Notes: a model not told the origin generated them from the letters alone. Shown: positions 48,637 to 59,354, counted from the first letter of the stretch. The stretch: 64,000 bases of DNA from Pseudonocardia benzenivorans CB1190 (GCF_000196675.2 NC_015312.1:3968001-4032000), one strand, 5' to 3'. A program made the numbers and translations.

Positions 48637-50037
48637 GTGCAGGACGACACCACCACGACAGCGGCCGGCGACGCGGCCGCCACCCCCCGGACGGCCGCCC
48701 CGGCCGCCGGCGCACCACCGGAGACCGACGGGTCCCGTCGCTGGTACCAGGACCTCGACCGGTCCCAGTGGCGATCGCTCGCCGCGGCGAACCTCGGCTG
48801 GCTCTTCGACGGCTTCGAGACCTACGCGCTCATCCTCACGGCGGGGGTGGTGCTGCGCCGGCTCGACCCCGCCGCGCCGCCGAGCCAGATCGCGTTCCTC
48901 ACCGGCGGGACCATCGCCGTCACGCTCCTGGGCTGGGGCATGGGCGGCATCCTGGGCGGGGTCTTCGCCGACTACTTCGGCCGCCGCCGCGCGCTGCTGA
49001 CCTCGATGGTCCTCTACGCCGCGTTCACCGGGCTGTCCGCGCTGTCCTGGTCCTGGACGGCGTTCCTCGTGCTGCGCTTCGTCACCGGCTTCGCGCTCGG
49101 CTCGGAGTGGGGCACCGGCACGTCGCTCGTCGCCGAGATGTGGCCCGCGAAGGCACGCGCCAAGGCGGCCGGGTTCATGCAGTGCGGCCTCGGCCTCGGG
49201 TTCTTCATCGCCTCGGCGGTCTGGTACTTCGTCGCGCCCATCGGCCCGGACTCCTGGCGGATCATGTTCGCGATCGGCGTGCTGCCCGCCCTCTTCGCGC
49301 TCTGGCTGCGCCGCAAGGTCCCCGAGTCGCAGAACTGGAGCAGCGCGGCCGCGCGGCGCAAGGCCCTCAAGGCCCGCGCCGCCACCGATCTCACCGAGAG
49401 CGAGCGCTCGTTCACGCGGCTGACCCTGCGGCAGATCATGGCCGACCCGCGGCTGCGCAAGCTGACGATCCTCGGGTCGCTCATGTCGCTGGTGACGACG
49501 CTCGCGTGGTGGGGCATCTCGACGTGGGTACCGCTCTACGTCTCCGGTGTCGCCGCAGGCCAGGGGCACTCCGCGTCGGCCTGGGCGAGCGGCGCGGGAA
49601 TGATCTACAACGCCGGCGCGATCCTCGGCTACGTCGCCTTCGGCTTCCTCGCCGACCGGTTCGGTCGCAAGCCGACGGTGCTGCTCTACTTCGCCGCCTC
49701 GCTGGTCCTCACGCCCGTACTGTTCCTGTGGACCCACAGCATCGGCCTGGTCGTCGTCGTGCTGATCGTCAACGGCTTCTTCACGCTGGGCCAGTACACC
49801 TGGATGCCGGTGTGGCTGCCCGAGTTCTACCCGACCCACCTGCGCGCCACCGGCGCCGCGTTCGTCTTCAACGCCGCGCGGTTCATCGCGTTCCTCGGGC
49901 CACTGCTGTCCGGCTGGATCATCTCCCAGCTCGGTGGCTACGGGATCGCCGCGACCGTCGTCGGCTGCATCTACGTGCTGGGCATCATCGTCGCGCCCTT
50001 CTGCCCGGAGACCCGAGGCCGTCCGCTCCCCGAGTGA
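48637..50037 (+). CDS. MFS transporter, aromatic acid/H+ symporter-like
   Basis: The 466-residue protein has about 12 membrane segments with the AAHS/sugar-porter pattern: NLGWLFDGFETYALIL (helix 1), ADYFGRRRALL (loop 2-3 motif), FVTGFALGSEWGTGTSLVAEMWP (helix 4), and ADRFGRKPT in the second half. A 40-residue Ala/Thr-rich N-terminal tail precedes helix 1. GTG start follows AAGAGGAGCACC. It probably imports the acid handled by the UbiD/hydroxylase system, based on shared operator half-sites. Confidence 0.93.
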   Translation: MQDDTTTTAAGDAAATPRTAAPAAGAPPETDGSRRWYQDLDRSQWRSLAAANLGWLFDGFETYALILTAGVVLRRLDPAAPPSQIAFLTGGTIAVTLLGWGMGGILGGVFADYFGRRRALLTSMVLYAAFTGLSALSWSWTAFLVLRFVTGFALGSEWGTGTSLVAEMWPAKARAKAAGFMQCGLGLGFFIASAVWYFVAPIGPDSWRIMFAIGVLPALFALWLRRKVPESQNWSSAAARRKALKARAATDLTESERSFTRLTLRQIMADPRLRKLTILGSLMSLVTTLAWWGISTWVPLYVSGVAAGQGHSASAWASGAGMIYNAGAILGYVAFGFLADRFGRKPTVLLYFAASLVLTPVLFLWTHSIGLVVVVLIVNGFFTLGQYTWMPVWLPEFYPTHLRATGAAFVFNAARFIAFLGPLLSGWIISQLGGYGIAATVVGCIYVLGIIVAPFCPETRGRPLPE

Positions 50038-50038
50038 C

Positions 50039-50095
50039 CCGGTCTCCGGCCCTCCTCCTCGGGCGCGCCGGCCCCGGCGCGCCCGGGGAGACCGG
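50039..50095. terminator. Two-layer hairpin terminator after the first MFS gene
   Basis: The outer arms CCGGTCTCC (50039-50047) and GGAGACCGG (50087-50095) enclose a 12-bp exact inner stem (50060-50071 with 50074-50085). It begins 2 bases after the stop codon. No T-run follows. Confidence 0.75.
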
Positions 50096-50184
50096 GAACC
50101 GCTCCCGCGGGCCTCGCGGCGCTCGCTCCGGCGTCGGCTCCCCGGCACCGATCCGGCCGCGCCGATCTTCCCGCGTCGAGGCCC

Positions 50185-50239
50185 GGCGCCGATCCCCCGG
50201 CGCCGATCCCCCAGCGCCGATCCCCCAGCGCCGACCCCC
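50185..50239. repeat. Tandem 14-bp C-rich repeats in the MFS-MFS gap
   Basis: Four units close to GGCGCCGATCCCCC start at 50185, 50199, 50213 and 50227, the last one base shorter. Degenerate copies of CGCCGATCC continue to about 50335. The rest of the 372-base gap shows no gene. Confidence 0.75.
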
Positions 50240-50409
50240 AGCGCCCCTCCCCCAGCCGCTCCTCAGGCGCCGCCCCCAGCCCCGACCCGCCCGCGCCGCT
50301 CCCAGGCGCCGCCCCGGGCGCCGATCCTCGGCGCCCGTCCCGGCACGCCCGCGGACCCGCCGTCCCGGCGACACCCATCGTTCGACCCGCACGACGAGAA
50401 GGGACCCCG

Positions 50410-51729
50410 ATGTCGCTCCTGCGCACCCCCGAGGCCGGCCCGGGGGTGGTGTCCGGCCTCGCCCGGCCGGTCTACCTCCGCCGGATCCTGGTCTTCGCCT
50501 TCCTCGGGACCCTGTTCGACGGGGCCGAGCTCAACCTCGTCGGCTACCCGATGGCGTACATCGCCGAGACCCTGCACGTCAGCACGATCCAGATCGTGCA
50601 GATCTCGACGCTGCAGGGCTTCGCCTCCATCGTGGGCGGCCTGGTGTGCGGCTGGCTCGGCGACCGGATCGGCAGGCGGTGGACCTACACGGCGTCGGTG
50701 CTGATCTTCGGCATCGCCGCGATCCTCGGCGGCCTCGCCCCGACCTACCTGACGTTCATGCTCACCCGCATCCTCGCCGGCGTCGGCATGGGCGGGCTGT
50801 TCGGGCTCGCGTTCTCGATGTTCGCCGAGAGCTGGAAGACCGCCCGCCGCGGCGCGATGGGCGGCTCGATCCAGGCCATGTACTTCACCGGTGAGATCCT
50901 CACCGAGGGCGTCGTCTACTGGTGCACCCTCCAGTTCGGGCTGCACGACGGCTGGCGTGCCGGCTACGTCGTCATCGGTGTCGTGACCCTGGTGATCGGT
51001 GGGCTGGCGGCGCTCCTGCTGCCCGAGTCCGAGCAGTGGCTCGCCTACCGGCGCGAGCTGGCCGCGGGCCGCGTGCCGGAGGGCATGCGCGCGGCGAAGG
51101 TGCCCCTCGTGGACCTGTTCCGCGGCGGCTACGCGGCGGGGACGGTCCTGTTCATCGTGCTGGCCAGCGCGATGTTCCTGACGACGAACTCGATGATCGC
51201 CTACCTGACGACGTTCCTCGTCTCGGTGCAGAAGCTCCCGCTCGGCACCGCCAGCCTCATCGTCCTGTTCGGCCTCGTGGTCACCGCGGTCAGCTACCCG
51301 GCCACCGGCTGGCTGTCGGACGTGATTCGCCGCAAATGGGCGTTCTTCGTGTCATGTCTGGTCGGAATCGTCGGTTTCGGCTGGTTCCTGACCCTGGTCG
51401 CCACCGGTCACGCCCACATCGGCCACGACTACTGGGCATCCCCCGCGTTCTGGGCGCTCATGCTGTGCGCCGGCGGGAGCGGCGGCTTCGGGGTACTGGG
51501 GGTGTGGATGGCGGAGTTCTTCCCGACGCGCATCCGGTCGTCGGGCTCGAACACCGGCTACTACGCCGGCCGCGGCATCGGAGCGGGCCTGTTCCCGCTG
51601 GTGGCGCTCGGGATCGCGGGTTCGGTCCCGATGGCGCTCGCGCTCGGGGTCGTCGGACCGGTCGTCGGTGCGGTCGTCTCGCTGTTCGCACCGGACCGCA
51701 CGGGCCGCGAGATCCAGGCCGTCGAGTGA
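50410..51729 (+). CDS. MFS transporter
   Basis: This 439-residue transporter has about 12 membrane segments: FAFLGTLFDGAELNLVGYPM (helix 1), GWLGDRIGRRWTYT (loop 2-3), RILAGVGMGGLFGLAFSMFAESW (helix 4) and LSDVIRRKWAFF in the second half. It belongs to the same broad sugar/aromatic-acid porter group as its neighbour but is not a close copy. ATG start after GAGAAGGGACCCCG. With the preceding gene it gives two importers side by side; whether they carry different substrates is unknown. Confidence 0.93.
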   Translation: MSLLRTPEAGPGVVSGLARPVYLRRILVFAFLGTLFDGAELNLVGYPMAYIAETLHVSTIQIVQISTLQGFASIVGGLVCGWLGDRIGRRWTYTASVLIFGIAAILGGLAPTYLTFMLTRILAGVGMGGLFGLAFSMFAESWKTARRGAMGGSIQAMYFTGEILTEGVVYWCTLQFGLHDGWRAGYVVIGVVTLVIGGLAALLLPESEQWLAYRRELAAGRVPEGMRAAKVPLVDLFRGGYAAGTVLFIVLASAMFLTTNSMIAYLTTFLVSVQKLPLGTASLIVLFGLVVTAVSYPATGWLSDVIRRKWAFFVSCLVGIVGFGWFLTLVATGHAHIGHDYWASPAFWALMLCAGGSGGFGVLGVWMAEFFPTRIRSSGSNTGYYAGRGIGAGLFPLVALGIAGSVPMALALGVVGPVVGAVVSLFAPDRTGREIQAVE

Positions 51730-51774
51730 GCCGGAGCAGGTGAGCCACGGCGGATGGACCGTGCGGCGACCGTC

Positions 51775-51789
51775 TAGCGTGGCGACGTG
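51775..51789 (+). promoter_or_regulatory. TAGCGT -10 box placed for a leaderless GTG start
   Basis: TAGCGT (51775-51780) ends 6 bases before the GTG at 51787, the spacing at which transcription would begin on the start codon itself. No ribosome site precedes the GTG. A -35 could not be fixed with confidence. Confidence 0.5.
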
Positions 51790-53409
51790 TTGCGGATCGC
51801 GCTGCTCGGCTCGCTGACCGTCCTGTCCGGGGCGGCCGTCGCCGCCGCGCTCCTCGTGCGGCCCGGCTGGTGGGTGGCGGCGGCGATCCTGCTGGCGCTG
51901 CTCGCCGTCGGGGTCGCCGACGTCGTGCAGCGCAGGCACTCGGTGCTGCGCAACTACCCCGTCGTCGGGCACCTGCGCTACCTGCTCGAGCGGATCCGGC
52001 CCGAGATCCAGCAGTACTTCGTCGAGCGCAACGTCGACGGCCGCCCGTTCGACCGCGACACCCGCACGCTGATCTACGAGCGGGCCAAGGGCATCGCCGG
52101 GGAGAAGGCGTTCGGCACCGAGCGCGACGTCAACGAGGTCGGCTACGAGTACCTGCTGCACGCCACCGTCCCGGTGCCCGTGCCGACCGAGCCGCACCGG
52201 GTGCGCGTCGGCGGACCCGACTGCACCCGGCCCTACGAGATGGCCCTGCTCAACGTCTCGGCGATGAGCTTCGGCGCCCTGTCGGCCAACGCGTTGCGGG
52301 CGCTCAACAGGGGCGCGGCGCTGGGCGGGTTCGCCCACGACACGGGCGAGGGCGGCATCTCGCGCTACCACCTCGAACACGGCGGCGACCTGATCTGGGA
52401 GCTGGGCAGCGGCTACTTCGGCGCCCGCACCCCCGACGGCGACTTCGACCCGGCGGCGTTCGCCGACAAGGCCGCCCACCCCGCCGTGCGGTGCGTCTCG
52501 CTCAAGCTCAGCCAGGGCGCGAAGCCCGGCATCGGCGGCGTTCTGCCGGGCCCGAAGGTGAGCGCGGAGATCGCCGAGGCGCGCGGCGTCCCGCCCGGGG
52601 TGACCTGCGAGAGCCCGGCGGCGCACCGGGTCTTCACGACGCCGCGGGAGCTGGTGCGGTTCGTCGCGCGGATGCGTGAGCTCGCCGGCGGGAAGCCGGC
52701 GGGGATCAAGCTCTGCGTCGGCTCGCGCGTCGACGTCCTCGCGCTCTGCAAGGCCATGCTGGCCGAGGGCACCGCACCGGACTTCGTCGTCGTCGACGGG
52801 TCGGAGGGCGGGACCGGCGCGGCGCCGCTGGAGTACGAGGACCACGTCGGCGCGCCGCTCACCGAGGGCCTGATGACGGTGCACAACGCGCTCGTGGGCA
52901 CCGGGCTGCGCGACCGGGTCCGGATCGGGGCGTCGGGCAAGATCGCCAACGGCTCCGACGTCGTCAAACGGATCATCCAGGGTGCCGACTACACCAACTC
53001 CGCGCGGGCGATGATGATGGCCGTGGGCTGCATCCAGGCCCAACGGTGCCACACCAACACCTGCCCGGTCGGTGTCGCCACCCAGGACCCGCGCCGGGCC
53101 GCGGCGCTCGACGTCGCCGACAAGAGCGAACGGGTGCGGCGCTTCCAGGCCGCGACGGTGGCCGAGGCACGCCGGCTGATGGCGTCGATGGGCTCGCGGG
53201 GCCCCGACGAGCTGGCGCCCTACCAGCTGCGCAGGCGCATCGGGCATATGGACACCCGCTCGTACGCGGAGCTGTTCGACTGGCTCGAGCCCGGTGAGCT
53301 GCTCGCCGAACCGCCACCCGGCTGGGCGGGCGACTGGAACCTCGCGAGCGCCGACCACTTCGGGCGCGACAAGGCGCACTTCGGGGTCGTGTCCCGCGGC
53401 TACACCTAG
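51787..53409 (+). CDS. FMN-binding glutamate synthase family protein
   Basis: The 540-residue protein has two N-terminal hydrophobic segments (residues 3-45, probable membrane anchor) and a glutamate-synthase-like FMN barrel. It shows GGISRYHLEHGGDLIWELGSGYFGAR in parts, SQGAKPGIGG, VVDGSEGGTGAAP and the 3Fe-4S cysteines CIQAQRCHTNTCPVG. The glutaminase domain of true glutamate synthase is absent, so it is a stand-alone oxidoreductase of unknown substrate, as in many actinobacteria. The GTG is probably used on a leaderless message. Confidence 0.93.
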   Translation: MLRIALLGSLTVLSGAAVAAALLVRPGWWVAAAILLALLAVGVADVVQRRHSVLRNYPVVGHLRYLLERIRPEIQQYFVERNVDGRPFDRDTRTLIYERAKGIAGEKAFGTERDVNEVGYEYLLHATVPVPVPTEPHRVRVGGPDCTRPYEMALLNVSAMSFGALSANALRALNRGAALGGFAHDTGEGGISRYHLEHGGDLIWELGSGYFGARTPDGDFDPAAFADKAAHPAVRCVSLKLSQGAKPGIGGVLPGPKVSAEIAEARGVPPGVTCESPAAHRVFTTPRELVRFVARMRELAGGKPAGIKLCVGSRVDVLALCKAMLAEGTAPDFVVVDGSEGGTGAAPLEYEDHVGAPLTEGLMTVHNALVGTGLRDRVRIGASGKIANGSDVVKRIIQGADYTNSARAMMMAVGCIQAQRCHTNTCPVGVATQDPRRAAALDVADKSERVRRFQAATVAEARRLMASMGSRGPDELAPYQLRRRIGHMDTRSYAELFDWLEPGELLAEPPPGWAGDWNLASADHFGRDKAHFGVVSRGYT

Positions 53410-53475
53410 GGTCGAACCCGTCGTACGCGCGCGGGGCGCCCACCGCACCGCGCAGACACAGGAGAGGACCCGACG

Positions 53476-54972
<1,497 letters not shown>

Positions 54973-55049
54973 CCGCAACGGGGCCGGCCGCGCCTCCCGC
55001 CGGGGGGCGCGGCCCGGTCGGGAGGGCGCGCGGTGCCCAGGCGGACGGT

Positions 55050-55231
55050 CGGCGCACCGACGACAGCTTGATCACCGCGCCCGTCGGGTCGGCGATCTCG
55101 GCGAGGCGTCCGAACGGGGTGTCGACGGGCTCCTCGCGCCGCCTCGGCGTCGTCGACGGCGAGGTGCACGGTCCCGGCGTCGGGCGTCCCGGAGGCGCCG
55201 TCGTTGCGCATCATCCCGGCGATGCGGCGGC
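55050..55231 (-). pseudogene. Decayed VOC (glyoxalase-like) family gene
   Basis: Two frames on the minus strand give pieces of one VOC protein: RRIAGMMRNDGASGTPDAGTVHLAVDDAEAA (55130-55231) and then, shifted, EEPVDTPFGRLAEIADPTGAVIKLSS (55050-55135). About 14 residues between them are missing and the frame changes at the join. No start, no N-terminal domain and no stop are left. The remaining parts of the 397-base gap hold nothing I recognise. Confidence in the frame break assumes the sequence is correct. Confidence 0.7.
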
Positions 55232-55369
55232 CGCACGTTCCTGTCCACCCAGACCGAGGCGCCCGCCGAAACTCATCTGTGAGTCGGTGCCGACCGGGCC
55301 GCGACCGCCCACCCCGACGCGGCGACGCCGGCGCGAGCCCGTCGCGCCGGCGCCCGCGGCGGTCCCGGT

Positions 55370-56206
55370 TCAGCTGTGGTCGAGCTCGAGCCCGAGCGGG
55401 GCGACGACGTCGAGGTCGGCGAGGCGCGTCGTCAGTGTCTCCCGGATCCGGCGGAACGCCGCGTGCCCCATCGGCAGTCGCAGCGGCGGGTTCTCCGCTC
55501 GCGCCAGCCCGACGATCACCTTCGCCGCCGCGAGCGGGTCGCCGGGCTGGTTGCCGTCCTCGGCGGCGAACCGCTCACGCTCCGGACCGAGCACCGGCGC
55601 GTAGGCCTCCATGGGCTGTGACCAGCGGATCGAGCGGCCGGCGAAGTCCGTGCGGAACGGGCCGGGCTCGCAGATCACGACCTTGATCCCGAGGTGCGCG
55701 ACCTCCGCCGCCAGCCCCTCCGAGAGCCCCTCGACGGCGAACTTCGTGCCCGCGTACGCCGTCCCGCCGAGCCGCGACGTCACGCCCCCGACCGACGACA
55801 TCTGCACGATCAGCCCGCTGCCCTGCGCGCGCATCGTCGGGAGCACTGCGCGGGTGACGGCGAGCAGCCCGAACACGTTCGTCTCGAAGACCTGCCGCAG
55901 CTCGGCGTCGGTGAACTCCTCGATCGCGCCGCGCAGCCCGTAACCGGCGTTGTTGACCAGGACGTCGATGCGACCGAACGCCTCGACGGCCTCGGCGACG
56001 GCCTTGGTGACGGCGGCCCCGTCGGTCACGTCGAGCGCGAGCGCGCGGACCCGGTCGGGGGCCGCGGCGGCCAGGTCGTCGACCGACCTCGGGTCGCGTG
56101 CGGTCGCGACGACGAGGTCGCCCGCGGCGAGCGCCTCCTCGGCGATGAGCCGGCCGAAGCCGGTGCTCGTGCCGGTGACGAACCAGACCTTGCGATCGTC
56201 GGCCAT
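55370..56206 (-). CDS. Short-chain dehydrogenase/reductase (SDR)
   Basis: The 278-residue classical SDR has VWFVTGTSTGFG, NNAGYGLRG, catalytic Ser in QMSSVGG and YAGTK, and belongs to the SDR group annotated as oxidoreductase/short-chain with FAVEGLSEGLAAEV after the active site. It prefers NADP by the ATARDPR end of strand two. It is the last gene of the tetronate-type operon, 2 bases after the ltnD-like gene. Its part in that pathway is not obvious, as the known route does not need it. Confidence 0.93.
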   Translation of the reverse strand: MADDRKVWFVTGTSTGFGRLIAEEALAAGDLVVATARDPRSVDDLAAAAPDRVRALALDVTDGAAVTKAVAEAVEAFGRIDVLVNNAGYGLRGAIEEFTDAELRQVFETNVFGLLAVTRAVLPTMRAQGSGLIVQMSSVGGVTSRLGGTAYAGTKFAVEGLSEGLAAEVAHLGIKVVICEPGPFRTDFAGRSIRWSQPMEAYAPVLGPERERFAAEDGNQPGDPLAAAKVIVGLARAENPPLRLPMGHAAFRRIRETLTTRLADLDVVAPLGLELDHS

Positions 56207-56208
56207 GA

Positions 56209-57123
56209 TCACCCTTCTGTGGGGTCGGTGGGAGCGGAGCCGGGCGGGGACAGCAGCGTGACGACGCTGGAGTCGTCGCGGGCGTCCATCCCCGCGATGT
56301 GCCCGAGCAGGTAGAGCTGTTGCGCCGCGGCGGCGAGCGGCAGCGGGACGCGGGCGGCGCGGCCCGCGTCGGTGACGATGCCCATGTCCTTGACGAAGAT
56401 GTCCAGCCGCGACCGGACCTCGACCTCGTCGGCGTGCTCGCCGTAGGCCTGGGCCATTCGGGGACCGCGGTCGGCGAGCATGAACGACCCGGCCGCACCC
56501 GCCGACAGCGTCGCGACGACCGTCTCCGCGTCGAGGCCGAACGCGCGGGCCAGCGCGACGGCCTCCGCGGCCGCCGCGATGTGCACGCCCGCGAGCAGCT
56601 GGTTGACCGTCTTCATCGCCTGGCCGTCGCCGGGACGCTCCCCCACGACGGCCAAGGTCGAGGCCAGCCGGTCGAGGACCGGGCGGGCGCGGGCGAGGGG
56701 CTCGGCGGCCGCACCCACGACGATCAGCAGGTCGCCCGCCCCCGCGCGGGCCGGGCCGCCGCTCACCGGGGCGTCGACGAGCGCGATCCCGGACCCGGCC
56801 AGCTCCGCGGCCAGCGTGCGGGCGGCGTCGGGGCCGATCGTGCTGGTCAGGACGACGAGCCCGCGCTCCCCGAGGGCGGCCGCGGCCCCGTCGGTGCCGA
56901 ACAGGGCCTCCCGGACCTGGGCCTCGTCCCGCACGGCGAGCAGCACGATCCCGCCGGCCGTGACCGCCGCGGCCGGGTCGCCGGCCGGACGGACACCCGC
57001 GGCGGCGGCCAGCTCCCGGCGCGCCGCGCTGACGTCGAACGCGCTCACCGTGAACTCCCCGGCGAGCCGCGTCGCGGTCGGCAGCCCCATGGCGCCCAGA
57101 CCCAGCACGGCCACCGCGGTCAT
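56209..57123 (-). CDS. ltnD: L-threonate dehydrogenase-like beta-hydroxyacid dehydrogenase
   Basis: The 304-residue NAD-dependent enzyme opens with VAVLGLGAMGLPTA, has DAPVSGGPARAGAGDL and the catalytic Lys in GQAMKTVNQLLAGVH. The HIAAAAEAVALARAFGLD continuation is usual in LtnD proteins, which oxidise threonate to 2-oxo-tetronate. The overlap with the otnK-like gene (4 bases) is the main reason for the assignment; by motifs alone other hydroxyacids are possible. No isomerase otnI is nearby. Confidence 0.85.
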   Translation of the reverse strand: MTAVAVLGLGAMGLPTATRLAGEFTVSAFDVSAARRELAAAAGVRPAGDPAAAVTAGGIVLLAVRDEAQVREALFGTDGAAAALGERGLVVLTSTIGPDAARTLAAELAGSGIALVDAPVSGGPARAGAGDLLIVVGAAAEPLARARPVLDRLASTLAVVGERPGDGQAMKTVNQLLAGVHIAAAAEAVALARAFGLDAETVVATLSAGAAGSFMLADRGPRMAQAYGEHADEVEVRSRLDIFVKDMGIVTDAGRAARVPLPLAAAAQQLYLLGHIAGMDARDDSSVVTLLSPPGSAPTDPTEG

Positions 57124-58589
57124 CGGGTGCCCCGCAGCGTCGAGACCGCGGCGACGAGCCCGTCGTCGTCACCGACGTTGCCCGCGAACACCACGTACGG
57201 CACCCCGCGCGCGGGCCCGGCGACGGGTTCCCACACCGAGACGATCCCCGGCAGCAGCGTCCCGCGCGCCCACGCCCTGGCGATGCCCAGCGCGCCCGTC
57301 GCGGTGTCCGAGGACGTGATCCCGCCCTTGGCGACGACCCACGCCGGCCGGACCCGCGCCGCGACCTCGGCGACGACGTCGACCATCGCGGCGCTCACGG
57401 TCCGGGCGATCGCGAGGCTCTCGTCGGCGTCGGCCCCGGTCACGAGGGTGCGGCTGGTGCGCAGCACGACGTCGGCGGCGCCGCCGAGCAGGTCGGCCAC
57501 CTCCGCCGCGGTGTCGCGGACGTGCGTCTCGCGACGCGCGGGATCGAGCAGCGTCGGCACGTCCAGCTCGGCCTCGGTGACGCCGCCCGCGGCACGCAGC
57601 CGGTCGAGCTGACGCGTGGTCAGCCCGACGTGCGAGCCGACGACGACCAGCCCGTGCGGCACCGGCGTCCGGACGTCGGCGCCGTCGGACGGACCCGTCC
57701 GCAGGTCGGGCGCGGTGAGCGGCGCGCGGGCGGACTGGCCGAGCCGCGCCCGCACGAACGACGGACCGGAGCGGTAGACGAAGCGCCTGCCGGCGGCCTC
57801 GGCGACGAGCAGCGCGTCGACGAGCACCCGCAGGTCGTCGTCGGTCGCCGCGTCGACGACGACGGGCTGCGCCTGCGTGAGCCCCGAGAGGATCTCCGCG
57901 ACCCGGTCGGGGCCGCCACCGCGCAGGTCGGCCAGCGTCACGGTCGCGACGGACCCACGGGGGATCCGCCCACCGGTCTTCTCGGCGACCCAGTCGCGCA
58001 GGTCGGCGTTGCGGTAGCCGAACGTCGCGTCCCGGGCGAACTCGCTGTGCGACACCGGGATCATCCCGTCGGGCGTGCGCATCCAGTGCACCGAGCCGAC
58101 GGTCAGCCTGCCCGGCTCGATCATCGCCGGGACCACGACGATCCCGTCGACCGGGCGGCCCGCGTCGGCTCCCGCCCGCACGAGGACGTCGACCTCGGCC
58201 GGGAAGTGGCCGCGCAGCGTGGAATCGCTGCGGCTGACGAGGACGTGGTCGACCCCCGCCGCCGCCGCGGCTCGCGCGACCGCCGTCGCGACCTCCTCGC
58301 CGCGGGCGACGGCGTCGGCCTCGGCGAGGCTGCGGCTGTTGGTCAGCACGAAGAACCCCGGCGTGTCCTGCGCGAACGCCCAGGCGAGGTCGTCGGCCTC
58401 CCACCGGGTCAGCACCGGCACGTCGGCGACGGACTGGGTGCCGGTCGGGTCGTCGTCGAGCACGACGACGCGCCGCCCGGTCGCGACCCGGCCGGCGAGG
58501 TCGGTGGGGTCGATCCGCCACGGCCGGGGGTAGTCGCGGACGAGGTCGTCGGGGTCGACGGGGCCGGTGACGGCCGGCAACGGGATCAC
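57120..58589 (-). CDS. otnK: Four-carbon acid sugar kinase (3-oxo-tetronate kinase type)
   Basis: This 489-residue kinase of the former DUF1537 family phosphorylates 3-oxo-tetronate or a related acid. The N-terminal domain has VVVLDDDPTGTQSVADVPVLTRW, SRSDSTLRGHF and MIEPGRLTVGSVHW; the C-terminal nucleotide-binding domain has VVVGSHVGLTTRQL and VVAKGGITSSDTATGAL. A 35-residue N-terminal extension precedes the domain. GTG start overlaps the GntR stop by 4 bases. The expected aldolase partner OtnC is missing from the window. Confidence 0.93.
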   Translation of the reverse strand: MIPLPAVTGPVDPDDLVRDYPRPWRIDPTDLAGRVATGRRVVVLDDDPTGTQSVADVPVLTRWEADDLAWAFAQDTPGFFVLTNSRSLAEADAVARGEEVATAVARAAAAAGVDHVLVSRSDSTLRGHFPAEVDVLVRAGADAGRPVDGIVVVPAMIEPGRLTVGSVHWMRTPDGMIPVSHSEFARDATFGYRNADLRDWVAEKTGGRIPRGSVATVTLADLRGGGPDRVAEILSGLTQAQPVVVDAATDDDLRVLVDALLVAEAAGRRFVYRSGPSFVRARLGQSARAPLTAPDLRTGPSDGADVRTPVPHGLVVVGSHVGLTTRQLDRLRAAGGVTEAELDVPTLLDPARRETHVRDTAAEVADLLGGAADVVLRTSRTLVTGADADESLAIARTVSAAMVDVVAEVAARVRPAWVVAKGGITSSDTATGALGIARAWARGTLLPGIVSVWEPVAGPARGVPYVVFAGNVGDDDGLVAAVSTLRGTR

Positions 58590-59287
58590 GGGTTCACTCC
58601 GAGGACGTGTGCGCGCAGGTCGGACTGGGTCTGGCTCATGTGCGACTCCATCGCCTCGCGGGCCCGGTCGGGGTCGGCCGCCTCGAGCGCGTCGACGATG
58701 CGCGCGTGCTCGGTGACGGCGTTGTCCCGGATCCGGGGCACGGCCGAGGTCTGGCGGCGGGCCGCGACCAGCAGCTCGCCGAAGGGTTCGAGCAGGAACG
58801 GGACGAAGACGTTGCCGGTGGCGCGCATGACGGTGTCGTGGAAGGCGATGTCGGCGTCGACGAACACGTCGACGTCGCCGGCGGCCGCTGCCGCGCGCAT
58901 CTCCTCGACACCGGCCCGCAGCTGGGCCAGGTGCTCGTCGGTGCGCCGCACGGCGGCGAGCTGGGCGGCGCCGACCTCGACCATCCGCCGGGCCTCGAGC
59001 AGCAGCTCCGGCACCGCCGAGCCGTGCTCGCCCGCGTGGTGCGCGCGGACGAGCAGGTCGAGGGAGCGCCAGCGCTCCGGTGCGGTGACGAACGTGCCGA
59101 GGCCGCGCCGGACCTCCAGCACGTTCGTCGCCCGAAGGATGCGCACCGCCTCCCGGACGGTGAGCCGGCTCGCGCCGTGGGCGGCGGCGAGCTCGCCCTC
59201 GGGCGGCAGCGCGGTGCCGGCCGGGTACCGACCGGCGACGACGGCGTCGAGCAGCGCGTCGGCCACGGTCTCCGCCAACGTCGCCAC
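58586..59287 (-). CDS. GntR family transcriptional regulator, FCD subfamily
   Basis: The protein (233 residues) has an N-terminal winged helix (ALLDAVVAGRYPAGTALPPEGELAAAHGASRLTVREAVRIL, residues 10-50) and a C-terminal FCD domain whose metal ligands are visible: Asp and His in DADIAFHDTVM, His in TEHARIVDAL and His in AMESHMSQ. GTG start, 13 bases from a perfect palindrome that is probably its own operator. It is the first gene of the otnK-ltnD-SDR unit, so autoregulation is likely. Confidence 0.95.
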   Translation of the reverse strand: MATLAETVADALLDAVVAGRYPAGTALPPEGELAAAHGASRLTVREAVRILRATNVLEVRRGLGTFVTAPERWRSLDLLVRAHHAGEHGSAVPELLLEARRMVEVGAAQLAAVRRTDEHLAQLRAGVEEMRAAAAAGDVDVFVDADIAFHDTVMRATGNVFVPFLLEPFGELLVAARRQTSAVPRIRDNAVTEHARIVDALEAADPDRAREAMESHMSQTQSDLRAHVLGVNP

Positions 59288-59299
59288 GTCGCCCCCTTC

Positions 59300-59354
59300 A
59301 CATCAGACGTCTGATGTCCGGGAACACTCTCTGCCCGGGAGCGGCCGGCGTCAA
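59300..59354 (-). promoter_or_regulatory. Promoter and palindromic operator of the GntR-otnK-ltnD operon
   Basis: ACATCAGACGTCTGATGT (59300-59317) is an exact 18-bp palindrome. Upstream on the minus strand TTGACG (59349-59354), 17 bases and GAGAGT (59326-59331) form a promoter, so the palindrome covers the start site. Core ATCAGACGTCTGAT is of the size and symmetry used by FCD-type GntR repressors. Confidence 0.8.

Noticed and set aside
50185..50335. CRISPR or origin iterons
   Set aside because: Degenerate GC-rich repeats without spacers, AT-rich region or replication gene.
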